Below are positions 1 to 7,379 of a stretch of 7,534 bases of DNA, one piece after another. Both the position numbers and the translations under genes were made by a program. The DNA is from Candidatus Portiera sp. (GTDB taxonomy: Bacteria; Pseudomonadota; Gammaproteobacteria; CBDBNL01; JAAOII01): the NCBI GenBank assembly GCA_015163845.1, contig JAAOII010000110.1, forward strand, positions 1 through 7,534. Direction: 5' to 3'. Every line of letters begins with the position of its first letter. Position 1 is the first letter of the stretch. A model generated the notes under the pieces. That model was not told the DNA's origin. It worked only from the letters and a program-made list of their open reading frames with translations, and did no database searches.

Positions 1-472
1 AACCAATAATAGCAATAAGTTGATGCAAGGAAATGGGTAGGGGCTTATAGGTTAGAACTGAACATATAGTTAGAGGCAAAACAATTTTCATATACTCCGA
101 TGGCTGAAAATTGACTGGTCCCAGATCAATCCATCTAGTCGCCCCATTAATTTCTAGTCCAATAAATAAAGTGAGCAATAATAAAAATACTCCAAATGCG
201 TATAAGGTGAAGGATAGATTACGAAAATAATAAACCTCAAACCTTGCTACCAAGAACATCACAACAAAACCTATGCAGTAGAATGCCGCTTGTTTAGCAA
301 CCAAGAAGGCGTTCCCTCCACTAGAACTATAGATAGTAAATAAACTTATTATCATCAGGATTATTATCAATAGCAATATTGGCATGTCCACATTTGGAGC
401 ATCCAAACGCATCAATCGGGACCATAAAGATCTTTTGATATTGATATCGCGTCTTAGTATATTAGTTACCAT
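1..472 (-). CDS. rodA: RodA (MrdB), peptidoglycan glycosyltransferase of the elongasome, N-terminal part
   Basis: This is the first 157 codons of a SEDS-family membrane glycosyltransferase; the gene runs off the left edge. RodA polymerises lipid II into glycan strands during side-wall growth, in complex with PBP2. Translating the minus strand from the ATG at 472..470 gives a basic cytosolic N-terminus (about 1-29). Hydrophobic segments follow at about 31-50, 60-77 and 86-106. Next comes the family signature GATRWIDLGPVNFQPSE (110-126) with M128-K129 and P133, close to the GAQRWLDLG...FQPSE stretch of E. coli RodA as I recall it. The catalytic Asp of the later periplasmic loop lies outside the window. 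The ATG overlaps the last 11 nt of mrdA, and the Shine-Dalgarno-like AGTAGG sits 8 nt upstream, supporting both this start and translational coupling with its partner PBP2. Family assignment is firm; only the C-terminal half is unseen. Confidence 0.95.
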   Translation of the reverse strand, partial: MVTNILRRDINIKRSLWSRLMRLDAPNVDMPILLLIIILMIISLFTIYSSSGGNAFLVAKQAAFYCIGFVVMFLVARFEVYYFRNLSFTLYAFGVFLLLLTLFIGLEINGATRWIDLGPVNFQPSEYMKIVLPLTICSVLTYKPLPISLHQLIAIIG

Positions 473-2330
473 CTAACAAACCTACTTTATCAATACCAAC
501 AATAAGATAATCCATTATTTCGCGGGCTAGTAAAGCCGCCTTGGAACCAGATCCACCATTTTCCAAGACCACTATTATGGCATACTTAGGTGCAGAGGCA
601 GGGACAAAGCCAATAAAAGAAGCATGGTCTAGCCATTCTTCTTTGACCTTACCCTTGTTGCGGCGGATCTCCTCAATAAATCTTAGTGATACAACTTGAG
701 AAGTTCCTGTTTTACCAGCAATTTTATAAGGCGCACCTTTACCGGCTCTTTTAGCCGTTCCTTCTTTACTATGTAAAACATCCTCCATCCCAGCATGGAC
801 CAAATCCCAATGAGAGTTAGAGGTAGCGACTGCAATTTTAGATACTGGTGGATAAATATCCTCCCCCCCAACACTTTTTACCAGACGCGGCCTAACATCT
901 TTACCTCTATTAGCTAAGATTAAAGTTCCAGTAATTAATTGCATAGGAGAAGATACGAGATATCCTTGCCCTATGCCCATGTTGATTGTGTCTCCTGGAA
1001 ACCATGGCAGATTATAGTGATTAATTTTCCATGAACTATCTGGCAAAGCTATATTTAGCTCATTATGTACATCAAGAGCTGCGGTCTTGCCGAAGCCGAA
1101 GCTTTGCAAGCCCTCGCGCATAATCTCATATCCCATAAGGTTAGCTAAGGTATAAAAATATGTGTCTGAGGATACTCTGATGGCACGCCGCAAATTAACT
1201 TTACCATGTCCTCTCCTTTTCCAATTACGGAATACTATATCGCTATTAGGAAGTTTAAAGTAGCCCTTATCAAATATCTTGAAACCTGGAGTAACCACTT
1301 TATTCTTTAATGCCGTTATTGCATAAAATGGTTTAATAGTAGAACCGGGTGGATAACGACCGGCAGCAGCCCTATTCAATAGTGGGGCCTTTTTGTTTAA
1401 ACGTAAAACGTCAAATTCTTTTTGACTAATACCGGTAACAAAGAGATTATTATCATAAGATGGTTTACTAACCATGGATAAAATACCGCCACTTTTAGTG
1501 TCCGCAACAATTACTGCACCAGTTCTGTTACCTAATCTAGTCCAAACAAACTCCTGTAAATCACTATCTAGCCAAAGTTTAACATCATTGCCTTTAGTAG
1601 GTGTTTGTTGGCGGTATACTTCAACAACTCTGCCATAAGCATTCACTCCAACCTCTTCGGTACCAGATTCCCCTTTAAGAGATTGTTCGTAAAATGCCTC
1701 AACACCTAATTTACCAATGGAGTCCAGACCACGATATTGAAACTCATCAATGATTAATTGATCTTCCTCAGTTATTCTTCCAGTATGACCTATTACATGG
1801 CTAACTATTTCTTTTAATGGATAAAATCTTTGGAACTGAGGTTGAATTTCTATCCCAGGCAACCTATAGCGGTTGACCATTATGCGAGCAATCTCCTCCT
1901 CAGTAAGTTGCTTATGGAGTAAAAATAATTTGTTATGTCGTCGCCCTCGGCTTATATCCTTATAGAAGTCATCAATACTCTCATCCTGCAACCCCACTAA
2001 ATCAGAAATATCTTGAACTAGTAAATCAATGGACTTATCAATCTTGAGTGGATTGATATACAAAGCATAGGACAAGCGGTTACCTGCTAGCACCTGCCCC
2101 TGAGAATCATATATCAATCCTCTTTCAGGTGGTATAGCACGAAACCTTATGTGATAAGCATCTGAGCGGCTAACTTGCTCAGCACGATTGATAATTTGTA
2201 GATAGCCCACTCTCATTAAAATCAAGGCAAAGCTGAAAACTAATAGAACGGTAATAATCTTCAGTCGCACCTTAAAGATTCTATTCTCTTGAGCCTGATT
2301 TGTTATCTCGCGACTTAAAAGTAGTGCCAT
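462..2330 (-). CDS. mrdA: Penicillin-binding protein 2, cell-elongation D,D-transpeptidase
   Basis: This class B penicillin-binding protein cross-links peptidoglycan in the periplasm during rod elongation and activates RodA. The 622 residues compare with about 633 in E. coli. Visible in order: a short cytosolic N-terminus, one signal-anchor helix (about 23-43), the dimerisation/pedestal region beginning AIPPERGLIYDSQGQVLAGN (65-84), and the transpeptidase domain from about 265. Its three catalytic motifs are intact: STIK with nucleophile Ser330, SSD at 387-389, and KTGT at 540-543. SSD instead of SSN is normal for the PBP2 subgroup. The ATG at 2330 is the only usable start, because the frame has a stop (TAA) 12 nt before it and no other Met precedes the membrane helix. 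Its leader has no good Shine-Dalgarno. It lies 31 nt after rsfS, the slot normally filled by rlmH, and overlaps rodA. Recognition is secure. Confidence 0.97.
   Translation of the reverse strand: MALLLSREITNQAQENRIFKVRLKIITVLLVFSFALILMRVGYLQIINRAEQVSRSDAYHIRFRAIPPERGLIYDSQGQVLAGNRLSYALYINPLKIDKSIDLLVQDISDLVGLQDESIDDFYKDISRGRRHNKLFLLHKQLTEEEIARIMVNRYRLPGIEIQPQFQRFYPLKEIVSHVIGHTGRITEEDQLIIDEFQYRGLDSIGKLGVEAFYEQSLKGESGTEEVGVNAYGRVVEVYRQQTPTKGNDVKLWLDSDLQEFVWTRLGNRTGAVIVADTKSGGILSMVSKPSYDNNLFVTGISQKEFDVLRLNKKAPLLNRAAAGRYPPGSTIKPFYAITALKNKVVTPGFKIFDKGYFKLPNSDIVFRNWKRRGHGKVNLRRAIRVSSDTYFYTLANLMGYEIMREGLQSFGFGKTAALDVHNELNIALPDSSWKINHYNLPWFPGDTINMGIGQGYLVSSPMQLITGTLILANRGKDVRPRLVKSVGGEDIYPPVSKIAVATSNSHWDLVHAGMEDVLHSKEGTAKRAGKGAPYKIAGKTGTSQVVSLRFIEEIRRNKGKVKEEWLDHASFIGFVPASAPKYAIIVVLENGGSGSKAALLAREIMDYLIVGIDKVGLLDGN
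481..486 (-). promoter_or_regulatory. Ribosome binding site of rodA
   Basis: The minus strand reads AGTAGG, followed by an 8-nt spacer to the ATG at 472..470. It lies inside the last codons of mrdA. It decides the rodA start, which overlaps the mrdA stop by 11 nt. Confidence 0.55.
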
Positions 2331-2361
2331 TAATAGATGTTTTTATTAATACCCTTAAGGT

Positions 2362-2703
2362 CTAATCTGGGGAAACACTCCATAAGGACTCTAATTGATA
2401 AAGTTCTCTAGCAGCAGACGACATTACATGCACAACTACTATATTCAAATCAAGAAGAATCCATTCTTTATCTTCTTCGCCCTCGGACCCCAAGATATCT
2501 AATTTATTCTTTTTAGCAATTTCTTTGATTCTCTCAGAAATGGCTTTAATGTGACGGCTGGAACGTCCACCAACTACTAACATGTGGTCGGTAATATCGG
2601 TAAACTTTCTCACGTCCACGGCAATCGGGTTGTCACCTTTGATCTCATCAATTTCTGCAAGAATTAACTGCAGGGCTTTATCACTCGTCATTAATTTAGG
2701 CAT
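2362..2703 (-). CDS. rsfS: Ribosomal silencing factor RsfS (DUF143/Iojap family)
   Basis: RsfS binds ribosomal protein uL14 on the 50S subunit and blocks joining with 30S, shutting down translation in stationary phase or starvation. The 113 residues span the whole single domain. Conserved stretches are KALQLILAEIDEIKG (9-23), DITDHMLVVGGRSSRHIKAI (36-55) and, near the C-terminus, EWILLDLNIVVVHVM (80-94) followed by LYQLESLWS. The usual Gly-Asp before the VxVH strand (LGDVIVH in E. coli, from memory) is Asn-Ile here. The start ATG at 2703 overlaps the nadD stop by 8 nt. A second in-frame ATG (Met5, 2691) matches the E. coli N-terminus about as well. Neither has a clear Shine-Dalgarno, so coupling to nadD translation is likely. 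The partner usually found directly downstream, rlmH, is missing. Confidence 0.94.
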   Translation of the reverse strand: MPKLMTSDKALQLILAEIDEIKGDNPIAVDVRKFTDITDHMLVVGGRSSRHIKAISERIKEIAKKNKLDILGSEGEEDKEWILLDLNIVVVHVMSSAARELYQLESLWSVSPD

Positions 2704-3364
2704 ATAAGTTATGTTTTTTAATATAGTTAATTACTGGTGGCATAATAAAGTCCGATACATCTTCTTTATTAGCTAAGCTATGTCTGATAGATGAGGAAGA
2801 TATTTTTACGGGAGTTAGAGACAACTTGGCAATGCACCCTCGGCTATGCTTTAAAAAATCTTTTTTCTCAGTCGGGCTAGATAAATCTAGAACTATACGT
2901 TGCCTTTCATGATTAATTACTTCCTCGTGAGGTTTTGCGTCATCACGATTTATAATAAGCAAATTAGTAAAGTCACATAACTCATCCCATCTATGCCATG
3001 AATCCAAGGTGGCATAGCAATCATCTCCCATGATAAAACTTATATGACACTCCTCTCCATATAAGCGCCGGAGATCTCTTAAAGAAGAATAAGTATAGGC
3101 AGGAGTATCACGCTGAATATCAACTTCTTCTATATCTAGGTTTTGAGCAGCATTCATAGATGATCTAAATGAACTAATGGCTAAACGCACCATAGCTAAA
3201 CGTTTAGTAGGGGGGGCAATGGGGGTCTTATTGGTTGGAGAAATATTGTAAGGTAAAAATGATAATCTAGTAAAATCAATTTTTTTCTGTATTTCAGCAA
3301 GAACTGTCATATGACCAAGATGAATTGGGTCAAATGAACCGCCTAAGAAAGCATAAGATGTCAA
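2696..3364 (-). CDS. nadD: Nicotinate-nucleotide adenylyltransferase
   Basis: NadD joins ATP and nicotinate mononucleotide to deamido-NAD, the step before NAD synthetase, in the cytosol. The 222-residue protein is of normal length. Seen: the nucleotidyltransferase signature GGSFDPIHLGH (8-18) with the HxGH-type His15/His18, the family motif ISFIMGDDCYATLDSWHRW (108-126), and the C-terminal ISSSSIR (188-194) that contacts the ATP phosphates. The start is TTG (3364..3362). The frame upstream is closed by a TAA, with only TTA, ATA and ATT between, and the first internal ATG (Met19) lies after the catalytic signature, so TTG is the only sensible start. There is no clear Shine-Dalgarno in the 29 nt separating it from proA. 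Its 3' end overlaps rsfS by 8 nt. The product call is firm; the exact initiation codon is slightly less so. Confidence 0.95.
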   Translation of the reverse strand: MTSYAFLGGSFDPIHLGHMTVLAEIQKKIDFTRLSFLPYNISPTNKTPIAPPTKRLAMVRLAISSFRSSMNAAQNLDIEEVDIQRDTPAYTYSSLRDLRRLYGEECHISFIMGDDCYATLDSWHRWDELCDFTNLLIINRDDAKPHEEVINHERQRIVLDLSSPTEKKDFLKHSRGCIAKLSLTPVKISSSSIRHSLANKEDVSDFIMPPVINYIKKHNLYA

Positions 3365-3393
3365 AATTATTAAAGGTTATGAATGGCGAGAGT

Positions 3394-4695
3394 TTAGGGA
3401 CGGATACTGCCATCACCAATAACTACATATTTTTTAGTAGTTAGTCCTTCCAGCCCAACTGGACCACGTGCATGAAACTTGTCAGTGGATATACCAACTT
3501 CTGCACCTAAACCATACTCAAAACCATCAGCAAAACTAGTAGAGGCGTTCCACATCACTGAACTTGAGTCAACTTGCTGAATAAACTTTTCGCCAGTGGT
3601 CTTATCATCTGTAATTATTGCATCAGTGTGCATTGAACCATAGTGATTAATATGATTTACCGCCTCTTGAAAGTCATCCACCACCTTGATGGCTAATATA
3701 GGTGCTAAATATTCTTCAAACCAATCATTCTCAGTTGCCTCTTTTACTTGGTAGTTGATAAGAATATCACGGGTCTTGCTACAACCACGTAGCTCAACCT
3801 TATGTTCAGATAATTCATCTGCCACTTTAGGTAATGCTTTTGCAGACACATCCTTATGCACTAATAAGGTTTCCATGGCATTACATACTCCATAGCGTCT
3901 GGTTTTAGCATTAACTGCAACCTTGACTGCCATGGCAATATCCGCCTGTTTGTCTAGGTATACATGACAATTACCATCCAGATGTTTAATAACATTGACT
4001 TTTGATTCTTTGCTTATTCTTTCTATGAGACCTTTCCCGCCACGCGGAATGAGAACATCTAAATATTCTGTGGAACCTATTAGTTGACCTATTAAGCTAC
4101 GGTCAGTTGCCTCTAGTTGGGTTATTGCTGCGGCCGGTAAACCAGAGTCATCAAGCGCCTCACGTAATATTTTTGATAGTATTTGATTGGAGTGAAATGC
4201 TTCTGATCCGCCACGTAAAATACATGCATTGCCCGACTTCAGAGATAATGATGCTGCTTCCACAGTGACATTGGGACGGGATTCATATATAATCCCAACC
4301 ACTCCAAGAGGGACTCGCATACTGCCGATTTTAATCCCGCTAGGCATATATCTAACAGAATCCATGGACCCTATGGGGTCATCCAAAGATGCTACTTTCT
4401 CAAGAGATTCAATCATCGCATCAATCCTTGGTTGAGTGAGTTCTAAACGGTCCAATAAGGCCGGCGCTAGATCATTTTGTTTTGCCGCTGCCATGTCTTT
4501 GCCATTGACAGCAATTAATTCATCAACATGCTTATTAATAAGAACTGCTGCTCTCAATAAAGCAGCATTTTTTAACTGCGATGGGGCGCTTGCCAACTCG
4601 CGAGAAGCAATTCTTGCCTCTTTGGCAATTTTACTAATATAGTCGGCTCCTTTATTGGAGTAGGTTCCTTGAGTTTGTTTTTTGTGATCACGCAT
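3394..4695 (-). CDS. proA: Gamma-glutamyl phosphate reductase (glutamate-5-semialdehyde dehydrogenase)
   Basis: ProA reduces gamma-glutamyl phosphate with NADPH to glutamate-5-semialdehyde, the second step of proline synthesis from glutamate. The 433 residues compare with about 417 in E. coli; the excess is a polar N-terminal extension of roughly 16-20 residues. Diagnostic stretches are VPLGVVGIIYESRPNVTVE (128-146), RGGSEAFHSN (161-170), IPRGGKGLI (216-224), the catalytic Cys271 in RRYGVCNAMETLLV (266-279), and the C-terminal GLGAEVGISTDKFHARGPVG (395-414). No proB is in the window, as usual when proA sits in the nadD-rsfS cluster. The annotated ATG at 4695 is the only ATG/GTG/TTG before the conserved region and is 12 nt from the clpB stop in the same reading frame. 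A strong Shine-Dalgarno-like AAGGAG inside the gene precedes an ATT codon (Ile20), an alternative start discussed in the findings. Confidence 0.96.
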   Translation of the reverse strand: MRDHKKQTQGTYSNKGADYISKIAKEARIASRELASAPSQLKNAALLRAAVLINKHVDELIAVNGKDMAAAKQNDLAPALLDRLELTQPRIDAMIESLEKVASLDDPIGSMDSVRYMPSGIKIGSMRVPLGVVGIIYESRPNVTVEAASLSLKSGNACILRGGSEAFHSNQILSKILREALDDSGLPAAAITQLEATDRSLIGQLIGSTEYLDVLIPRGGKGLIERISKESKVNVIKHLDGNCHVYLDKQADIAMAVKVAVNAKTRRYGVCNAMETLLVHKDVSAKALPKVADELSEHKVELRGCSKTRDILINYQVKEATENDWFEEYLAPILAIKVVDDFQEAVNHINHYGSMHTDAIITDDKTTGEKFIQQVDSSSVMWNASTSFADGFEYGLGAEVGISTDKFHARGPVGLEGLTTKKYVVIGDGSIRP

Positions 4696-4698
4696 AAC

Positions 4699-4710
4699 TT
4701 ACTACTATTA
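4699..4710 (-). other. Four consecutive in-frame stop codons ending clpB
   Basis: Read on the minus strand, the clpB frame ends TAA TAG TAG TAA. A GTT and the proA ATG follow in the same frame. This gives an unusually leak-proof stop between two genes that share a reading frame with only 12 nt between them. Confidence 0.9.
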
Positions 4711-7326
4711 TAGAACATTCAAGTAGAAGTTTTTGTCTTTGTAGTCAATAGTTGTTTCGCCAGAATCCTTGATCTCACCAGCCAATATTTTGCTAGCTAA
4801 TAGATTTTCAAGATGTTTGCGAATGGCTCGCTTAAGTGGTCTTGCTCCATAGACCTCATCATAGCCAATTTCACAGATGGCATCCAATGCCTTATCAGTA
4901 ACACATAACTTATTGTTTTGTTGTTCTAGCAAACGTTTTGCTAATAAGTCAATCTGGATAGTGGCTATGTTCCTGATATGTGCTTGTTGGAGTGTGCGAA
5001 AAATTATTATGTCATCTATACGGTTGATGAATTCAGGTCTAAAGTGTTTGTTAACATGCTGCATTACTATCTCATGCAAAACATCATAATCTTCATCGTT
5101 GAACTTGCGTATATCATCTGAACCAAGATTGGAGGTCATAACTATGATGCAGTTGCGAAAATCAACCACTCTACCTTGACTATCAGTTAATCTACCATCA
5201 TCTAATACTTGTAACATTAGGTTAAATACATCAGGGTGTGCCTTTTCTACTTCATCAAGCAATATCAATGAATAGGGACGTCGCCTCACTGCTTCGGTGA
5301 GTTGCCCTCCTTCATCATGTCCAATATAACCTGGAGGAGCTCCCACTAAACGTGAAACACTATGCTTTTCCATATATTCCGACATATCCAAACGCACCAT
5401 TGCAGACGGGCTATCAAATAGGAAATTGGCTAAGGTGCGACACATCTCGGTCTTGCCCACACCAGTGGGGCCTAAAAATAGAAAAGAACCGCCGGGCTTA
5501 TCTGGATCTGCCATGCCAGAACGTGAACGTCTTATAGTATCCGCAACTGCAGTTATTGCCTCTTCTTGGCCAATCAAAGCAGCCATTAATTCATCTTCCA
5601 TGTGTATAAGACGGGTCTTTTCACCGCTGAGCATTTTTGCTACTGGTATGCCTGTGTAGTTAGCTACCATTTCAGCTATTTCTGCCTCAGTAACCTTACT
5701 ACGAATTTGCACGCCAGCTTTAGATGTTTGGGAAGATGTTTTCGCATCCTTATTAACGGCTTGGATATCTAGGGAATCTTGAAGTTTCTTTTCAAGGTTG
5801 GGAATGGTGCTGTATTGCAGTTCAGCAACTTTTGTTAAGTCGCCATTGCGATTAGCATTTTCTTGTTCCATTCTTGCTTGGTCCAATTCACTCTTAATGT
5901 CTTGGGAACTTTGTAATTTTGCTTTCTCTTGCCTAAATATTTCATCCAACTCAGCAAACTCTTTTTCTTTTTGTTCAAGTTCTTGCTGTAATTCTTGGAG
6001 CCGCTTCTTGGAAACTGGGTCCTCTTCTTGCTTGAGTGCCTCTTGTTCTATCTTCATCTTAATCAACTCACGTTCAGCTATCTCTAACTTCTCTGGCTTT
6101 GAATCCATTTCCATGCGGATACGACTTGCTGCTTCATCCACTAAATCAATTGCCTTATCAGGTAAACGTCTGTCGCTGATATAGCGGACAGAAAGACGTA
6201 CCGCAGCTAATAAGGCAGAATCAGTTATGTCTACACCATGGTGAACTTCATATTTTTCTTTTAGTCCACGTAAAATTGCCACAGTATCTTCACTAGTTGG
6301 TTCACCGACAAAGACCTTTTGAAAACGTCTTTCCAAAGCAGCGTCTTTCTCAATGTGACGGCGATATTCATCTAGAGTTGTGGCACCCACACAATGTAGA
6401 TCACCCCTGGCTAAGGCCGGCTTTAACATGTTACCAGCGTCCATGGCGCCGTCACTTTTACCTGCACCTACTAAAGTATGAATCTCATCTATGAATAAGA
6501 TGACCTCTCCTTTGCGTTGATTAAGTTCCTTTAGTAGTAGCTTGACTCTCTCTTCAAAATCGCCGCGGAACTTAGTCCCAGATAATAGAGCACCTATATC
6601 CAGGGATAAAACATCTTTGGAATGCATGGATTGTGGCACATCACGGTTAACTATTCTTTGAGCTAAGCCCTCGACAATGGCGGTCTTGCCAACACCCGGT
6701 TCACCTATTAATACTGGATTATTTTTACGCCTTCTTTGGAGGACCTGAATGGCACTTCTAATTTCATTATCCCTGCCTATGACAGGATCTAATTCACCTT
6801 TGGCGGCTTTTTCAGTTAGGTTGATGGTGTATTTTTCTAAAGCACTGTCGCCACTTTCTTGTTGTCCATTATCTACTTTGTTGGAGCCACGAATGGTCTT
6901 TAGATCCTGTAATAATTTATCTTTATTGATGCCCAATGCACTTAGTAGTCGTTTCTCCTTTCCTCCAAGGTCAAATAATGCTGGCAAAGCCCACTCCCCA
7001 GAAACATAAGTGTCGCCATTATCTTTAGCATATTTTTCAATACTATTAATGAACTTGACGAAACTGCGTGATGCTCCTAAATTAGCAACAGAATTATCAG
7101 TGGTTATTTTTGGTGATTGCTCGAGCAACTCTTTGAACTTGTCCTTGACTAGATCTACGGAAATATCCTGTTTATCAATAAGACGTGAAGTTATGCCATC
7201 TTGATTATCTAACAGACATATAATTAAATGGGCTGGCTCTAAAGTGGTATTATCATTTTCTATGGCAAGTGCCTGAGCTGCCTCTAGACCTTGTACTAAG
7301 CTTTTGGTGTATTTATCTAGCTTCAT
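4708..7326 (-). CDS. clpB: ClpB, ATP-dependent protein disaggregase (Hsp100)
   Basis: ClpB is a cytosolic hexameric AAA+ machine that works with DnaK/DnaJ/GrpE to pull proteins out of heat-induced aggregates. The 872 residues compare with about 857 in E. coli. In order: the N-terminal Clp domain (about 1-145), NBD1 with Walker A GEPGVGKT (208-215) and Walker B LFIDE (277-281), the charged coiled-coil middle domain (about 405-525), and NBD2 with Walker A GPTGVGKT (619-626) and Walker B LILLDE (687-692). Pore loop 1 is TKFRG (251-255), with Phe where E. coli has Tyr; the NBD2 pore loop is GYIGH (666-670). The middle domain separates ClpB from ClpA and ClpC. A Ser/Thr/Lys-rich insert of about 12 residues (around 523-540) lies between it and NBD2. 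The ATG at 7326 has a good ribosome site and a heat-shock-like promoter upstream. The gene ends in four consecutive stop codons. Confidence 0.98.
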   Translation of the reverse strand: MKLDKYTKSLVQGLEAAQALAIENDNTTLEPAHLIICLLDNQDGITSRLIDKQDISVDLVKDKFKELLEQSPKITTDNSVANLGASRSFVKFINSIEKYAKDNGDTYVSGEWALPALFDLGGKEKRLLSALGINKDKLLQDLKTIRGSNKVDNGQQESGDSALEKYTINLTEKAAKGELDPVIGRDNEIRSAIQVLQRRRKNNPVLIGEPGVGKTAIVEGLAQRIVNRDVPQSMHSKDVLSLDIGALLSGTKFRGDFEERVKLLLKELNQRKGEVILFIDEIHTLVGAGKSDGAMDAGNMLKPALARGDLHCVGATTLDEYRRHIEKDAALERRFQKVFVGEPTSEDTVAILRGLKEKYEVHHGVDITDSALLAAVRLSVRYISDRRLPDKAIDLVDEAASRIRMEMDSKPEKLEIAERELIKMKIEQEALKQEEDPVSKKRLQELQQELEQKEKEFAELDEIFRQEKAKLQSSQDIKSELDQARMEQENANRNGDLTKVAELQYSTIPNLEKKLQDSLDIQAVNKDAKTSSQTSKAGVQIRSKVTEAEIAEMVANYTGIPVAKMLSGEKTRLIHMEDELMAALIGQEEAITAVADTIRRSRSGMADPDKPGGSFLFLGPTGVGKTEMCRTLANFLFDSPSAMVRLDMSEYMEKHSVSRLVGAPPGYIGHDEGGQLTEAVRRRPYSLILLDEVEKAHPDVFNLMLQVLDDGRLTDSQGRVVDFRNCIIVMTSNLGSDDIRKFNDEDYDVLHEIVMQHVNKHFRPEFINRIDDIIIFRTLQQAHIRNIATIQIDLLAKRLLEQQNNKLCVTDKALDAICEIGYDEVYGARPLKRAIRKHLENLLASKILAGEIKDSGETTIDYKDKNFYLNVL

Positions 7327-7333
7327 AATCTTG

Positions 7334-7340
7334 CCCTCTT
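7334..7340 (-). promoter_or_regulatory. Ribosome binding site of clpB
   Basis: The minus strand carries AAGAGGG followed by 7 nt and then the ATG at 7326..7324. It is the best Shine-Dalgarno match among the annotated gene starts in the window. It supports the chosen clpB start. Confidence 0.75.
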
Positions 7341-7379
7341 ATTTATTATCCCCTTGTTCATATTTATATCCATAGTATA

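Noticed and set aside
683..874. Minus-strand 63-codon frame inside mrdA
   Set aside because: It is out of frame within the PBP2 transpeptidase domain, where the mrdA frame carries the KTGT motif and clear homology.
2353..2360. CCTTAAGG palindrome as a terminator between rsfS and mrdA
   Set aside because: It has no loop and no following T-run on the minus strand. An 8-bp perfect palindrome without a loop cannot form a usable hairpin, so termination here is unsupported.
4229..4642. Two abutting plus-strand 68-codon frames inside proA
   Set aside because: Both lie wholly antisense to a well-conserved coding region, and neither resembles a known protein.
5798..6184. Plus-strand 128-codon frame rich in Ser and Cys
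   Set aside because: It is the antisense of the Lys/Glu/Leu-rich ClpB middle domain, whose codons read backwards as Ser/Cys/Phe/Leu. There is no ribosome site or recognisable domain.
6749..7204. Adjacent plus-strand frames opposite the ClpB N-terminal half
   Set aside because: They are antisense shadows of clpB with no start signals or recognisable content.
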